Assembly: GCF_024519315.1 (NCBI RefSeq)
Contig: NZ_JANIIC010000012.1
Coordinates: 62,001-126,000, forward strand
Direction of reading: 5' to 3'
DNA: 64,000 bases
DNA from: Streptomyces malaysiensis subsp. samsunensis
Lineage (GTDB): Bacteria; Actinomycetota; Actinomycetes; Streptomycetales; Streptomycetaceae
The notes beneath the pieces were generated by a model. It made no database searches, was not told the origin of the DNA, and saw only the letters and a list, made by a program, of their open reading frames with translations. Both the position numbers and the translations under genes were made by a program. How positions within the stretch are numbered: the first letter of the stretch is position 1; the number at the start of each line of letters is the position of its first letter. Below are positions 41,646 through 50,135 of this stretch, in pieces.

Positions 41646-42470
41646 CTACCGCGGGTGGGCGAGGGGCCCGGTGACGAAGTGCCCGGTGACGCTGCCGAGA
41701 TGGGTGAAGGCGGCGGTGACCGACTGCCCGTGGGCGACCGGCACGGCGGGGGTGAGGGGCCCGGACAGCAGGACGGAGCCGGCCGGCAGGACCACTCCGG
41801 CGGCGCCGAGGGTGTTGGCCAGCCAGGTGACGGCGTTGAACGGCGAACCGTGGACGGCCGCGCCGACCCCGGTCGCCACCGGCCGCCCGCCCTGGTGGAG
41901 AACGCAGCCCTCCATACGGGGCTGGAAGTCGTACGGGCGGGTCTGCCGCGAGCCGAGGACGACGCCGCCGACGGCCGCGTTGTCGGCGATCAGGTCGGCG
42001 AACGGAGCCTCGGCCGCGTCCCGCAGCCGGGAGTCGAGGAGTTCCAGGGCGGGCAGGGCGTAGGCGATCGCGGACGCCGCGTCGGCGGTGTGCAGGCCCG
42101 GCCCACTCAACCGCTGCCCGAGCACGAACGCGATGGCGGGCGCGACACGGGGCTCCACGAAGGCCCCGGCGTCGATGGGCCTGGACTCCGGGTGGAACAC
42201 CGGCGACATCAGGTGGCCGTACGCGAGCCGGGCCGGATTCCCGTCGGCGGGCGGATTCCCGTCGGCGGACGCGTCGGCGAACTCGGCGATCCTCCAGCCC
42301 CGGACCGTGTGCCCGCTCTGCTCCCAGTGCCGCACCTGGAGTTGCTGGACCGCGTAGGCGTCGGACTCGGTGAGCCCCGCCCCGTCGGCCGTGGCGGGCC
42401 GGACGCCCAGGCGGTCCGCGTAGGCCCGGAGCAGCGTCTGGGCGTACTTCCTCTGTTCCTCTGCGTTCAC
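41646..42470 (-). CDS. nbaH: 2-oxopent-4-enoate hydratase-family protein with an altered N-terminal motif
   Basis: A 274-residue member of the MhpD/DmpE family. VEPRVAPAIAFVLGQRLSGPG, LELLDSRLRDAAEAPFADLIADNAAVGG and the C-terminal LSGPLTPAVPVAHGQSV are recognisable. The usual G-x-K-x-G-L-T motif reads GWRIAEFA, and the metal-site E-P-E is APA (VAPAIAF), so key acidic and lysine positions are missing. An in-frame 18-bp tandem repeat (42235-42270) adds ADGNPP-ADGNPA where the motif should lie. Catalysis may be lost or changed. The GTG at 42470 has GGAAGG upstream. Confidence 0.75.
   Translation of the reverse strand: MNAEEQRKYAQTLLRAYADRLGVRPATADGAGLTESDAYAVQQLQVRHWEQSGHTVRGWRIAEFADASADGNPPADGNPARLAYGHLMSPVFHPESRPIDAGAFVEPRVAPAIAFVLGQRLSGPGLHTADAASAIAYALPALELLDSRLRDAAEAPFADLIADNAAVGGVVLGSRQTRPYDFQPRMEGCVLHQGGRPVATGVGAAVHGSPFNAVTWLANTLGAAGVVLPAGSVLLSGPLTPAVPVAHGQSVTAAFTHLGSVTGHFVTGPLAHPR
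42235..42270 (+). repeat. 18-bp tandem duplication inside the hydratase-like gene
   Basis: Two direct copies of an 18-base unit beginning GGATTCCCGTCGGCGG differ at one base (17 of 18 identical). The duplication keeps the reading frame and adds six residues. It looks like recent slippage. Confidence 0.8.
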
Positions 42471-42587
42471 GATGCCTTCCCGGGTTCGAGGTCGGGCTCA
42501 ACCTCCGCCACTCCCCTCCAGTCGGCAAGGGTTCCTTTCCATCCAGCGGTAATCGCTCCGCAGCGGCCCGGAAAGGCGGGGTGGGTG

Positions 42588-42604
42588 TTTCCAATGAGCG
42601 GAAA
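42588..42604 (-). promoter_or_regulatory. Proposed IclR operator, nbaH/nbaE divergent promoter
   Basis: On the reverse strand it reads TTTCCGCTCATTGGAAA, 16 of 17 identical to the site at 53897-53913. The arms TTTCC/GGAAA are symmetric around CTCAT. It lies between the leftward hydratase-decarboxylase operon and the rightward aldehyde dehydrogenase operon. Confidence 0.65.
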
Positions 42605-42675
42605 TGCTTCGTTGAGAATCGGGCCCGGCCCGGTGATGGTTGGTGCGTTCACGCAATCCGACGCAGGAGGACAAG

Positions 42676-44112
42676 GTGGAGTCTTTCGGCCACATCATCG
42701 ACGGTCAAGAGGTGCCGTCCGTCGACGGCGCCGCTTTTCAGTCGATCGACCCGTGGGAACGCAAGCCGTGGGCGACGGTGGCTCTCGGCTCCGCCGCAGA
42801 CGCGGACCGGGCGATAGCGGCCGCGCGGACCGCGTTCGACACCGGCCCGTGGCCGAGGATGAGTTACGCTGAAAGAGCGGGAATCCTGCATCGCCTGGCC
42901 GACCTCATCGAGGCCGACGGCGAAAGCCTCGCGCTCATGGACACCACCGACATGGGAAAGCCGATCGCGGAAACGCGCGGCCACGACATCCCGCGGTCCG
43001 CACAGAATTTCCGATTCTTCGCCGATTACTCCACCGTCACGGCCGCCGAGAAGTTCCCCATGGCGTCCGGGTTCCACGCCTACACCGAGTACGACCCGGC
43101 CGGCGTCGTCGCGGCGATCGCCCCCTGGAACTTCCCGCTCATGATGGAGACCTGGAAGGTCGCCCCCGCGCTCGCCTGGGGCAACACGGTCGTCCTGAAG
43201 CCGGCCGAGCAGACCCCCGCGTCGGCGACGCGGCTGGCACTCCTCGCGCTGGAGGCGGGCGTGCCTCCGGGCGTCCTCAACGTCGTGCACGGGTACGGGC
43301 CCGGCTCCGCGGGGCAGGCTCTCACCGAGTCGTCCTCGGTGGACAGGATCACCTTCACCGGCGAGTCGGGCACCGGCCGCGCGATCTCGGCCGCCGCCGC
43401 CCGCAATCTGACCCCCCTCAGCCTGGAGATGGGCGGCAAGGGCGCGAACATCGTCTTCGCGGACGCGGATCTGGACCAGGCCGTCTCATGGTCGATCAAG
43501 GCCATTTACACCAACAATGGCCAGGTCTGCCTCGCCGGCAGTCGCCTGTACGTCCAGCGGGACATCTATCAGGAGTTCATCGACCGCTTCCGCGCCGCCG
43601 CCGAGGCACTCGTCATCGGCGACCCGAAGGACGACGCCACCCAGATCGGGCCACTGGCCTCCGAGGAGCACTTCGACAAGGTCACGGGTTATCTGGACCT
43701 CGCCGTCCGCGAGGGCGCCCGCATTCTCACCGGCGGCCGGGGATCGGGCTGGACGGTGCGTCCCACGGTGATAGTGGGCGCGGGTCAACGTGACCGTGTC
43801 ACTCAGGAGGAAATCTTCGGTCCGGCCGTGGTCATCCTCCCGTTCGACCAGGAGAACGACGCCGTCCGGGCAGCGAATGACACGCCCTACGGACTGAATG
43901 CGATGCTTTTCACCACGGATCTTTCCCGGGCACATCGGGTTTCGCGTGCGCTGCGCGTCGGGACCGTCTGGGCGAACTGCTTTTTCGTCCGTGACCTGCG
44001 TGCCCCGTTCGGGGGCGTCAAGAATTCCGGTGTCGGCCGGGAGGGCGGAAACTACAGTCGCGAGTTCTTCACGGAACCCAAGGCTGTGGTCATGAATATC
44101 GACCCGGCCTGA
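42676..44112 (+). CDS. nbaE: Aldehyde dehydrogenase, probable 2-aminomuconate-6-semialdehyde dehydrogenase
   Basis: A 478-residue NAD(P)-dependent aldehyde dehydrogenase. It has IAPWNFPLMMETWKVAPALAWGN, the Glu in LSLEMGGKGANIVF (near residue 255), the catalytic Cys in NNGQVCLAGSRLYV (near 290) and a C-terminal PFGGVKNSGVGREGG. The GTG at 42676 has AGGAGG five bases before it; the longer frame starting upstream lacks this. In 3-hydroxyanthranilate catabolism this family oxidises 2-aminomuconate-6-semialdehyde to 2-aminomuconate. The assignment rests on the adjoining dioxygenase, decarboxylase and deaminase. Confidence 0.88.
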   Translation: MESFGHIIDGQEVPSVDGAAFQSIDPWERKPWATVALGSAADADRAIAAARTAFDTGPWPRMSYAERAGILHRLADLIEADGESLALMDTTDMGKPIAETRGHDIPRSAQNFRFFADYSTVTAAEKFPMASGFHAYTEYDPAGVVAAIAPWNFPLMMETWKVAPALAWGNTVVLKPAEQTPASATRLALLALEAGVPPGVLNVVHGYGPGSAGQALTESSSVDRITFTGESGTGRAISAAAARNLTPLSLEMGGKGANIVFADADLDQAVSWSIKAIYTNNGQVCLAGSRLYVQRDIYQEFIDRFRAAAEALVIGDPKDDATQIGPLASEEHFDKVTGYLDLAVREGARILTGGRGSGWTVRPTVIVGAGQRDRVTQEEIFGPAVVILPFDQENDAVRAANDTPYGLNAMLFTTDLSRAHRVSRALRVGTVWANCFFVRDLRAPFGGVKNSGVGREGGNYSREFFTEPKAVVMNIDPA

Positions 44113-44160
44113 AATATCGACCCGGTCCGACGGGTGAGGAATCTACCGGTGAGGACAACG

Positions 44161-44574
44161 ATGAATATCCGTTCCGTTTCAACCCATGGCGCCCCTACAG
44201 TCGGCTTCTCCAGCGGAACCAAGGCTCCGCTGTCGCAGGCAGTCGTCCACGGCTCCACCGTCTACTGCTCGGGCACGGGCCCGCTCGACCCGGAAACCCG
44301 CACCATCGTTTCGGAGGACTTCGAGGCGCAGGCGGAACAGACGCTGCGCAACCTGCTCGCCGTGGTCGAGGCCGCGGGCGGCGGCAAGGAGACCATCCTG
44401 AAGTGCAACTGCTACCTGCGCTCCGGCGCGTACTTTCCGGCCTTCAACGCCGTCTACCGCCGCTTCTTCGAAGGACTGCCGCATTTCCCGGCGCGTACGA
44501 CGGTGATCGCGGCCGCGCACCGTGACGGGGTGCTCGTCGAGATCGAATGCGTCGCCGCCGTGACAGAAGGGTGA
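44161..44574 (+). CDS. nbaF: RidA/YjgF-family deaminase, probable 2-aminomuconate deaminase
   Basis: A 137-residue RidA-fold protein. It has VYCSGTGPLDPETRTIV, QAEQTLRNLLAVVEAAGGG and a C-terminal RTTVIAAAHRDGVLVEIECVAA with the family Arg and Glu. These trimeric proteins hydrolyse enamines and imines. In the nba-type pathway a RidA homologue deaminates 2-aminomuconate to 4-oxalocrotonate. The ATG at 44161 has GTGAGGAC upstream. The gene sits 48 bases after the dehydrogenase and 5 bases before the amidohydrolase. Confidence 0.87.
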   Translation: MNIRSVSTHGAPTVGFSSGTKAPLSQAVVHGSTVYCSGTGPLDPETRTIVSEDFEAQAEQTLRNLLAVVEAAGGGKETILKCNCYLRSGAYFPAFNAVYRRFFEGLPHFPARTTVIAAAHRDGVLVEIECVAAVTEG

Positions 44575-44579
44575 GCCGG

Positions 44580-46250
44580 ATGACCACCGGTGACCCCGGC
44601 CCGTACGACCTGCTGCTGCGCGGCGGCCGGGTGCTGACCCTGGACCATACGGGCTCGACGGCCACCGCGCTGCTGCTGCGCGGCGGCAAGGTGGCGGCCG
44701 TCGGGGAGGAGCGGCGGGTCCTGGACGCCGCGGGCCCGGCGACGCGTGTACTGGAGCTGGGCGGTCGGACCGTCATACCGGGCTTCGTCGATGCGCACTG
44801 TCACTTCGAGGAAGCCGGCATGGACGGCGACACCGTCTCCTTCCGCGGGGTCACCACCATGGCCGAGGCCCTGGAGCGGGTACGGAACACGGCGCGGTCG
44901 CTGGACACCGGCGCGTGGGTGCGCGGCCAGATCTGGAACCCCGTCCTCCAGCTGCCGGAGGGCCGCGTCCCCACCCTGGCGGAACTCGACGCCGTCAGCG
45001 GTGGACGGCCAGTCCATCTGCCGATGGCGCACAGCTCCTGCGTCAACAGCGCCGCGCTGCGCCTGGCGGGGATCGACGAGCGCACACCCGACCCGGACGG
45101 TGGCCGTCTGGGCCGGGATCCCGACTCCGGAGCGCTGACCGGATACCTGTGGGAGGAGGCCCAGAACCTGGTCGCCCGGGTCGTTCCGGAGTGGACCGAG
45201 CAGGAGCGGGCCGGGCAGCTGCTCGCCGCGATGAAGGTGCTGAACGGCTGGGGCATCACCTCCGTGGTCGCCGGCGCGACGCACCCGCGGGACGTCGCCG
45301 TGCTGGCGCGTCTCGCCGAGGAGGGACGGTCGACGCTGCGCGTGGCCGCCATGGTGCTCCCGTCGGGCGAGCTGATCCCGTCGGTGTCGGAAGCGGAGTG
45401 GGAGAGCCTGATCGAGTCCGGCCCGCGGCGGTACGGCGACGGGACCTGGGTGCGCGAACTCGGCGTGAAGCTCCAGCTCGACGGGGGCATGACCCTGGGC
45501 ACGGCGGCCACCCGGGAACCGCACCTGCCCGGCAGCGCGTACGCCGGTGACCTCCTGATCGACCATGCCCGCCTGGCGATGCTCGTGTCGCGGGCCCACC
45601 GCCGGGGCTGGCGTGTGGGCGTGCACGTGGTGGGTGACGCCGCGATCGACCGTGTTCTGGAGGTCTTCGCCGAGGCGCGGGCCGCCGGGGCGGCCGGGCC
45701 GGGCCCGGACATCCTGATCCACGCCAGCCTGATGCGGACGGACCAGCTGGAGCGGGCGCGGGACCTCGGGGTGGTGGTAGCCCCGCAGGCTCCGTTCCTG
45801 TGGAGGAACCGCGACGCCATCGCGGCGCGCATGGGCCCGCACCGGGCCGAGGGGGCCGTCCCTCTCCGGTCCATGATCGATGTCCTGGGCATCGACCGGG
45901 TGGCGGCCGGTACCGACTACCCCGTCAATGAGCTGAACCCGTTCCAGAACCTGTACACGATGACGACCCGGCGGGACGAGCGGGGCAGAACGGTCGGCGG
46001 CGGTGAGGCCGTCGGCCGTGAAGAGGCGTTGCGCCTGTACACCGCGTCGGGTGCCGCCCACACCGGTGAGGAGAGGACCAAGGGCTCCCTGCGGGTCGGC
46101 TGCCTGGCCGACGTCGTGGTCCTGGACGGGGATCCGCTGGCCGCGGACCCGGAGACCCTGCCGGCCCTGAACGCGGACGTGACCGTCGTGGGCGGCGGCG
46201 TCGTCTTCGACCGCCACCGCGAGCTGACGGACAGGCGACCACCAACATGA
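44580..46250 (+). CDS. YtcJ-type amidohydrolase (Amidohydro_3)
   Basis: A 556-residue metal-dependent hydrolase. The first metal motif is VDAHCHFEEAG (near residue 70), the late block is GVHVVGDAAIDRVLEVF with a catalytic His, and the final Asp lies in VAAGTDYPVNELNPF. The C-terminal small beta domain (GCLADVVVLDGDPLA) is complete. Family members cleave amides, formamides or cyclic ureas. In this operon it may free an amine from an N-acyl or lactam aromatic before ring cleavage. It is coupled to the dioxygenase gene. Confidence 0.85.
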   Translation: MTTGDPGPYDLLLRGGRVLTLDHTGSTATALLLRGGKVAAVGEERRVLDAAGPATRVLELGGRTVIPGFVDAHCHFEEAGMDGDTVSFRGVTTMAEALERVRNTARSLDTGAWVRGQIWNPVLQLPEGRVPTLAELDAVSGGRPVHLPMAHSSCVNSAALRLAGIDERTPDPDGGRLGRDPDSGALTGYLWEEAQNLVARVVPEWTEQERAGQLLAAMKVLNGWGITSVVAGATHPRDVAVLARLAEEGRSTLRVAAMVLPSGELIPSVSEAEWESLIESGPRRYGDGTWVRELGVKLQLDGGMTLGTAATREPHLPGSAYAGDLLIDHARLAMLVSRAHRRGWRVGVHVVGDAAIDRVLEVFAEARAAGAAGPGPDILIHASLMRTDQLERARDLGVVVAPQAPFLWRNRDAIAARMGPHRAEGAVPLRSMIDVLGIDRVAAGTDYPVNELNPFQNLYTMTTRRDERGRTVGGGEAVGREEALRLYTASGAAHTGEERTKGSLRVGCLADVVVLDGDPLAADPETLPALNADVTVVGGGVVFDRHRELTDRRPPT

Positions 46251-46264
46251 GAAAGAGGACGATC

Positions 46265-46786
46265 ATGCTACCGAGCGAGATGCCGATCACCGATCTCGGC
46301 GAGGTCGCCGATGACCTCGCCGAATCGGGACGCCGCGTGCGGGTCCTGTGGCAGCACAGCGAGTCGCTGGCCTTCATCGCGCGCGGGCGGGAGTACCGCA
46401 GTGAGTTCCACCTCAACCCGAGCGACGAGGTCATGTTCATGATCCGCGGCGCGATGAACCTCCACTACCGCAACCCCGACGGCTCGGAGGGCGTCGCGGC
46501 CATCCCGGAGGGCTCCTCCATCTTCACCCCGACCGGGGTGGCGCACTCGCCACGCTTTCCGCCGGACGCCTTCGTCCTGGTGATCGAACGGCTCCGGCGG
46601 CCCGGCGAACTCGACCGCTTCCGCTGGTTCTGCCCGGGCTGTGACGCCTTCCTGCACGAGGAGAGCGTCCACATAGACGACTACCGGCTCGATCCGGTCG
46701 CCGGCGCGTACGAGCGCTTCTTCGGCAGTGTCGAAGCCCGCACCTGCGAGAAGTGCGGAACCGTGATGCCGGACGAGCGCCTGTGA
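46265..46786 (+). CDS. nbaC: 3-hydroxyanthranilate 3,4-dioxygenase
   Basis: A 173-residue cupin dioxygenase. The metal ligands lie in EFHLNPSDEVMFMIRG (His and Glu, about residues 44-58) and GVAHSPRF (His). A C-terminal rubredoxin-like site is present, CPGC and CEKC, as in bacterial 3-HAO. It opens the 3-hydroxyanthranilate ring to 2-amino-3-carboxymuconate semialdehyde. The ATG at 46265 has AAAGAGG 7 bases upstream; an ATG at 46247 overlapping the previous stop is possible. This is the anchor gene for the pathway assignment. Confidence 0.92.
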   Translation: MLPSEMPITDLGEVADDLAESGRRVRVLWQHSESLAFIARGREYRSEFHLNPSDEVMFMIRGAMNLHYRNPDGSEGVAAIPEGSSIFTPTGVAHSPRFPPDAFVLVIERLRRPGELDRFRWFCPGCDAFLHEESVHIDDYRLDPVAGAYERFFGSVEARTCEKCGTVMPDERL

Positions 46787-48342
46787 CCGCGCAAGGCGCC
46801 ACGACGGGCGTCGGTTCGATCGGGGACGCGATCATCACCGCGCTGCGCCGGTTCGGCGACCGCGAAGCGCTCGTATGCGGCGCGGAACGTCTGACCTACG
46901 CACAGGTCGGGGACGCCGTGGCCCGCCTTCGCCAGGCCCTTGAGCAGGCTGGACTGCGGCCGGGCGACACCGTCGCGCAGATCACCGCGAACCGGCCGAC
47001 GCAGTGGCTGGTGACCGCGGCCTGCTACATCGCCGGATTCCGCTCGGTCACCCTGCCCCTGAATGGCCTGCCCCCCGGCACGCTCCGCGAACGCCTGATC
47101 GCCGCCGGTCCGGCGCTGGTGGTCGTGGACGCCTCGCGGACGGCCGAGGTCGCCGGCTGGGACGCGCTGCGGAAGGACGTCGTCCGCGTCTCGGACGGTA
47201 CGGACGACGACGGTACGGCGGAGGGCTGGACCAGCATCCAGACACTGCTCCGGGAGCAGCCCGCCGGGCCGATCGGTCCGGCCGCCCCGGCGGACGCGAT
47301 CGTACGGCTGGGCTACACCTCCGGCGCCACCGGAACGGCCAAGGGTGTGCTGCTGTCCAGCGGGGCGCTGTGCGGCGTCGCCCTACTGAACCTGGCCCAG
47401 GCGGACTGGCCGGCCCGGCCGAGGGTCCTGTGCGCGGAGCCAGTGGCCGGCGGATTCGGCAATATGGTGGTGCCGACGCTGATACGGGGCGGCACGTTCA
47501 TCATGCTGGAGACCTTCTCCGCCGGGGGCTTTGTGGACACCGCCGCCGCGCATCGGCCCAACGTCCTGCTGGCGATGCCGCCGGCGCTGCGCGCGATCCT
47601 CGCGCACCCCGGGGCGGGCGGAGCCGACTGGTCCGGTGTCGGCCTGGTGATCTACAGCGGTGCGGTGCTCACACCGGACGAGATCGACCGGTCGCATGCG
47701 TTGTTCGGGCAGGTGCTGTGCGGGGTCTTCGGTCAGGTGGAAGTGCCCAAGACGATCGCGTTCCTGGCACCAGCCGACCATCTGCTGCCGGAGCGCCGCA
47801 CCTCCCTGGGCCTGCCCTGGACCGGGATGACCGTGCAGGTGCAGGACCGGGCCGGCCGTCCGTGCCCGCCGGGCCGGGCCGGCGAGGTGTGCGTCAAGGG
47901 ACCGACGGTGATGGCGGGTTACGGGGGCGTGCGGGTGCCGGAGCGGCCGTTCCGGGACGGCTGGCTGCGCACCGGCGACGCGTGCCGGACCGACGAGCAC
48001 GGCTACCTCCACTACCTCAACCGGATCCAGGACACCCTCGACTGGGACGGGGAGCTGGTCTGCCCCGCGGATCTCGAGGCTCTGCTCGCCGCGGAAGCCG
48101 GTGTCGCACCCACCGCGGTCACGACCCTGCCGGAGGGCGGCGGGGTCCTCGTCGCACTGCCGGAGCCGGTACGGGCCGGCGTCGCTGACGGGATCGGGGA
48201 CTGCCTGCGCACCGCGGGCGCGCCCCGGGTCGAGGTACTGCCGGTGGCGGCCCTGCCACTCGACGCCATGGGCCGGGTCGACCGCCGTACGCTGCGCGCA
48301 TGGTGGTCGGACAGGCCGGCCCGTCCGGGTGATGCCGTATGA
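46783..48342 (+). CDS. Acyl-CoA synthetase-like AMP-binding protein with altered catalytic residues
   Basis: A 519-residue ANL-family protein. The phosphate loop is LGYTSGATGTAKGVLLSS (near 175) and the later motif is WLRTGDACR. The usual GRxKD hinge reads NRIQD, and the C-terminal catalytic Lys motif (G-K-x-D/R) reads MGRVDRR, so the lysine of the adenylation step is Arg. Either the substrate is positioned differently or the first half-reaction is impaired. It begins at a GTG overlapping the dioxygenase stop and overlaps the decarboxylase start by 4 bases. Confidence 0.85.
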   Translation: MTAQGATTGVGSIGDAIITALRRFGDREALVCGAERLTYAQVGDAVARLRQALEQAGLRPGDTVAQITANRPTQWLVTAACYIAGFRSVTLPLNGLPPGTLRERLIAAGPALVVVDASRTAEVAGWDALRKDVVRVSDGTDDDGTAEGWTSIQTLLREQPAGPIGPAAPADAIVRLGYTSGATGTAKGVLLSSGALCGVALLNLAQADWPARPRVLCAEPVAGGFGNMVVPTLIRGGTFIMLETFSAGGFVDTAAAHRPNVLLAMPPALRAILAHPGAGGADWSGVGLVIYSGAVLTPDEIDRSHALFGQVLCGVFGQVEVPKTIAFLAPADHLLPERRTSLGLPWTGMTVQVQDRAGRPCPPGRAGEVCVKGPTVMAGYGGVRVPERPFRDGWLRTGDACRTDEHGYLHYLNRIQDTLDWDGELVCPADLEALLAAEAGVAPTAVTTLPEGGGVLVALPEPVRAGVADGIGDCLRTAGAPRVEVLPVAALPLDAMGRVDRRTLRAWWSDRPARPGDAV

Positions 48343-49352
48343 CCTCCGCGAGTGCCGGCGCCGGCCGGCTGATCGACGTGCACACGCATGCGGCTCCCAC
48401 CCCCCTGCTGACGTGGCTGGCGGGCCACGGGCTGGCGGACATGAGCGAGGTCGGCCGTGACGTCGTACGGCTCTCGCCCGAGATCTCCGGAGTGGCCGAG
48501 GGCACGCCCATCCCCCTGCACCGCTCGCAGTACGACGTGGCGCACCGGCTCGCGGACATGGACCGGATGGGGGTGTACCGCCAGGCGGTGTCGCTGCCGC
48601 CGTTCTTCACCTGTTCCGGCGCCGCCGACCCGGGGCTCGTCCGGGAGGTCGTCGGCCGCGGGAACGAGGTACTGGCCGCGTTCGCCGGCCGGGGCGAGGG
48701 GCGGCTGCTCGCGCTCGGCACGGTGCCACTGGGGATCCCCGAGGGGGTGGCGGAGGCCCGGCGGTGCCTGGACGAACTGAACTGCGCGGGTGTCGCGATC
48801 GGTTCGTACGGTGCGGGCCGCGATCTGGACGATCCGGTTCATGAGCCGCTGTGGGAGTTCCTGGCCGAGCGGGGCACCTTCGTGTTCCTGCACCCCAACG
48901 CCGTGTCCGGGGGCGCCCGGCTGGGTTCCTACTGGCTGCCGCAGCTGGTGGGCTATCCCGCCGAGACGGCGCTGGCGGTCAGCCGGCTCGTCTTCGGCGG
49001 GGTGCTGGAACGGCACGCGCTCACACTGTGTCTCGCGCACGGCGGCGGCTGCCTGCCGGCGCTGGAGGGCCGGCTGGACCTGGGCTGGCGCCGCAAGGAC
49101 GTCGCGCGTACGGTGCCGCTGCCGCCCAGCGAGTATCTGCGCCGGCTGTACGTCGACAGCGCCATATTCTCGCCGCGTCTGCTGGAGCGGCTGATCGAGG
49201 ACTTCGGCGCCGGCCAGGTGCTGCTGGGCACCGACTACCCCTTCGAGCTGGCCGACACCGAACCCGCGGCCACCCTGGCCGGGCTGGCCATCACTCCCGC
49301 CGACCGGGAGCGGGTGGGCTCAGCCAATGCGCGGAGGCTTCTCGGCCAGTGA
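48339..49352 (+). CDS. nbaD: 2-amino-3-carboxymuconate-6-semialdehyde decarboxylase (ACMSD-like amidohydrolase)
   Basis: A 337-residue TIM-barrel amidohydrolase. The zinc motif is LIDVHTHAAPTPLL (residues about 11-24). Later come FLHPNAVSGG, LAHGGGCLP and the metal Asp in LLGTDYPFE. This matches ACMSD, which decarboxylates the product of 3-hydroxyanthranilate dioxygenase to 2-aminomuconate-6-semialdehyde. It is the last gene of the rightward operon and its 3' end overlaps the convergent IclR gene by 33 bases. Confidence 0.88.
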   Translation: MTSASAGAGRLIDVHTHAAPTPLLTWLAGHGLADMSEVGRDVVRLSPEISGVAEGTPIPLHRSQYDVAHRLADMDRMGVYRQAVSLPPFFTCSGAADPGLVREVVGRGNEVLAAFAGRGEGRLLALGTVPLGIPEGVAEARRCLDELNCAGVAIGSYGAGRDLDDPVHEPLWEFLAERGTFVFLHPNAVSGGARLGSYWLPQLVGYPAETALAVSRLVFGGVLERHALTLCLAHGGGCLPALEGRLDLGWRRKDVARTVPLPPSEYLRRLYVDSAIFSPRLLERLIEDFGAGQVLLGTDYPFELADTEPAATLAGLAITPADRERVGSANARRLLGQ

Positions 49353-50135
49353 CACCTGGACCTCGTCGCCGGCCTGGTAGTGGTTCTTCGCGAGCTGCCG
49401 GGAGATGGAGCTCGCCGCCACCCGCAGGGCCGGCTCGGTGGTCGCCAGGGAACGCGCCCGGGAGTGCATGACGATCGACAGCGCGGCGACCACCTGCCGG
49501 TTCTTGTCGAAGATCGGCGCCGCCACGGACACCGTGCCCAGCGTCATCTCCTCGACGCAGCGGGCGATGCCGGAGGCGCGGACGTCCCGCAGTGTGCGCA
49601 TGAGGGCACCGGGCATGACGACGGTGTGCGAGGTGTGACGGTGCAGACCGGCACGGAGCACCGTCTCCTGGAGATCCGCGGGAGCGTAGCCGAGCAGGAC
49701 CTTGCCGACACCCGTCGCGTACAGCGGCAGCCGGCCGCCGACCCGGGACGCGACCGGCACCGAGCTTCTGCCCCACACCCGCTCGATGTAGAGGGCCTCC
49801 CCGCCGTCGAGGACGGCCAGCTGTACGTTCTCCGAGGTCGCCTCGTACAGGTCGTGCATGAACGGCAGCGACACCTCGCGCAGCGTGTTGGGCTGGGGGC
49901 ACAGCGAGCCGAGCTCCCACAGCCGCAGCCCGATGCGGTAGCGGCCGTCGCTCTCCCGCTCGAGGGCGCCGATCTCCACCAGCTCGGCCGCCATCCGGTG
50001 CACCGTGGAGACGGGCAGCCCGGTGGCCTGGCTGAGCTGGACGAGGCGCAGCGCGGGTTCCCGCAGCGTGAACGCGTTCAGCAGCGAGAACACCCGGCGG
50101 GACACGGATTTGTTGAGCTCGGTGTTGTCAGCCAC
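49320..50135 (-). CDS. IclR-family transcriptional regulator
   Basis: A 271-residue regulator. The N-terminal winged helix covers about residues 10-75 (LRLVQLSQATGLPVSTVHRMAAEL as the helix-turn-helix). The IclR effector domain covers about 85-250 (LYIERVWGRSSVPVASRVGGRLPLYATGVGKVLLGY). The effector pocket should bind an aromatic acid or similar. It ends the leftward caiB-oxidoreductase-MFS-iclR operon. The repeated 17-bp near-palindromes in this zone are the expected size for IclR operators, so I assign them to this protein by inference. Confidence 0.92.
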   Translation of the reverse strand: MADNTELNKSVSRRVFSLLNAFTLREPALRLVQLSQATGLPVSTVHRMAAELVEIGALERESDGRYRIGLRLWELGSLCPQPNTLREVSLPFMHDLYEATSENVQLAVLDGGEALYIERVWGRSSVPVASRVGGRLPLYATGVGKVLLGYAPADLQETVLRAGLHRHTSHTVVMPGALMRTLRDVRASGIARCVEEMTLGTVSVAAPIFDKNRQVVAALSIVMHSRARSLATTEPALRVAASSISRQLAKNHYQAGDEVQVSLAEKPPRIG

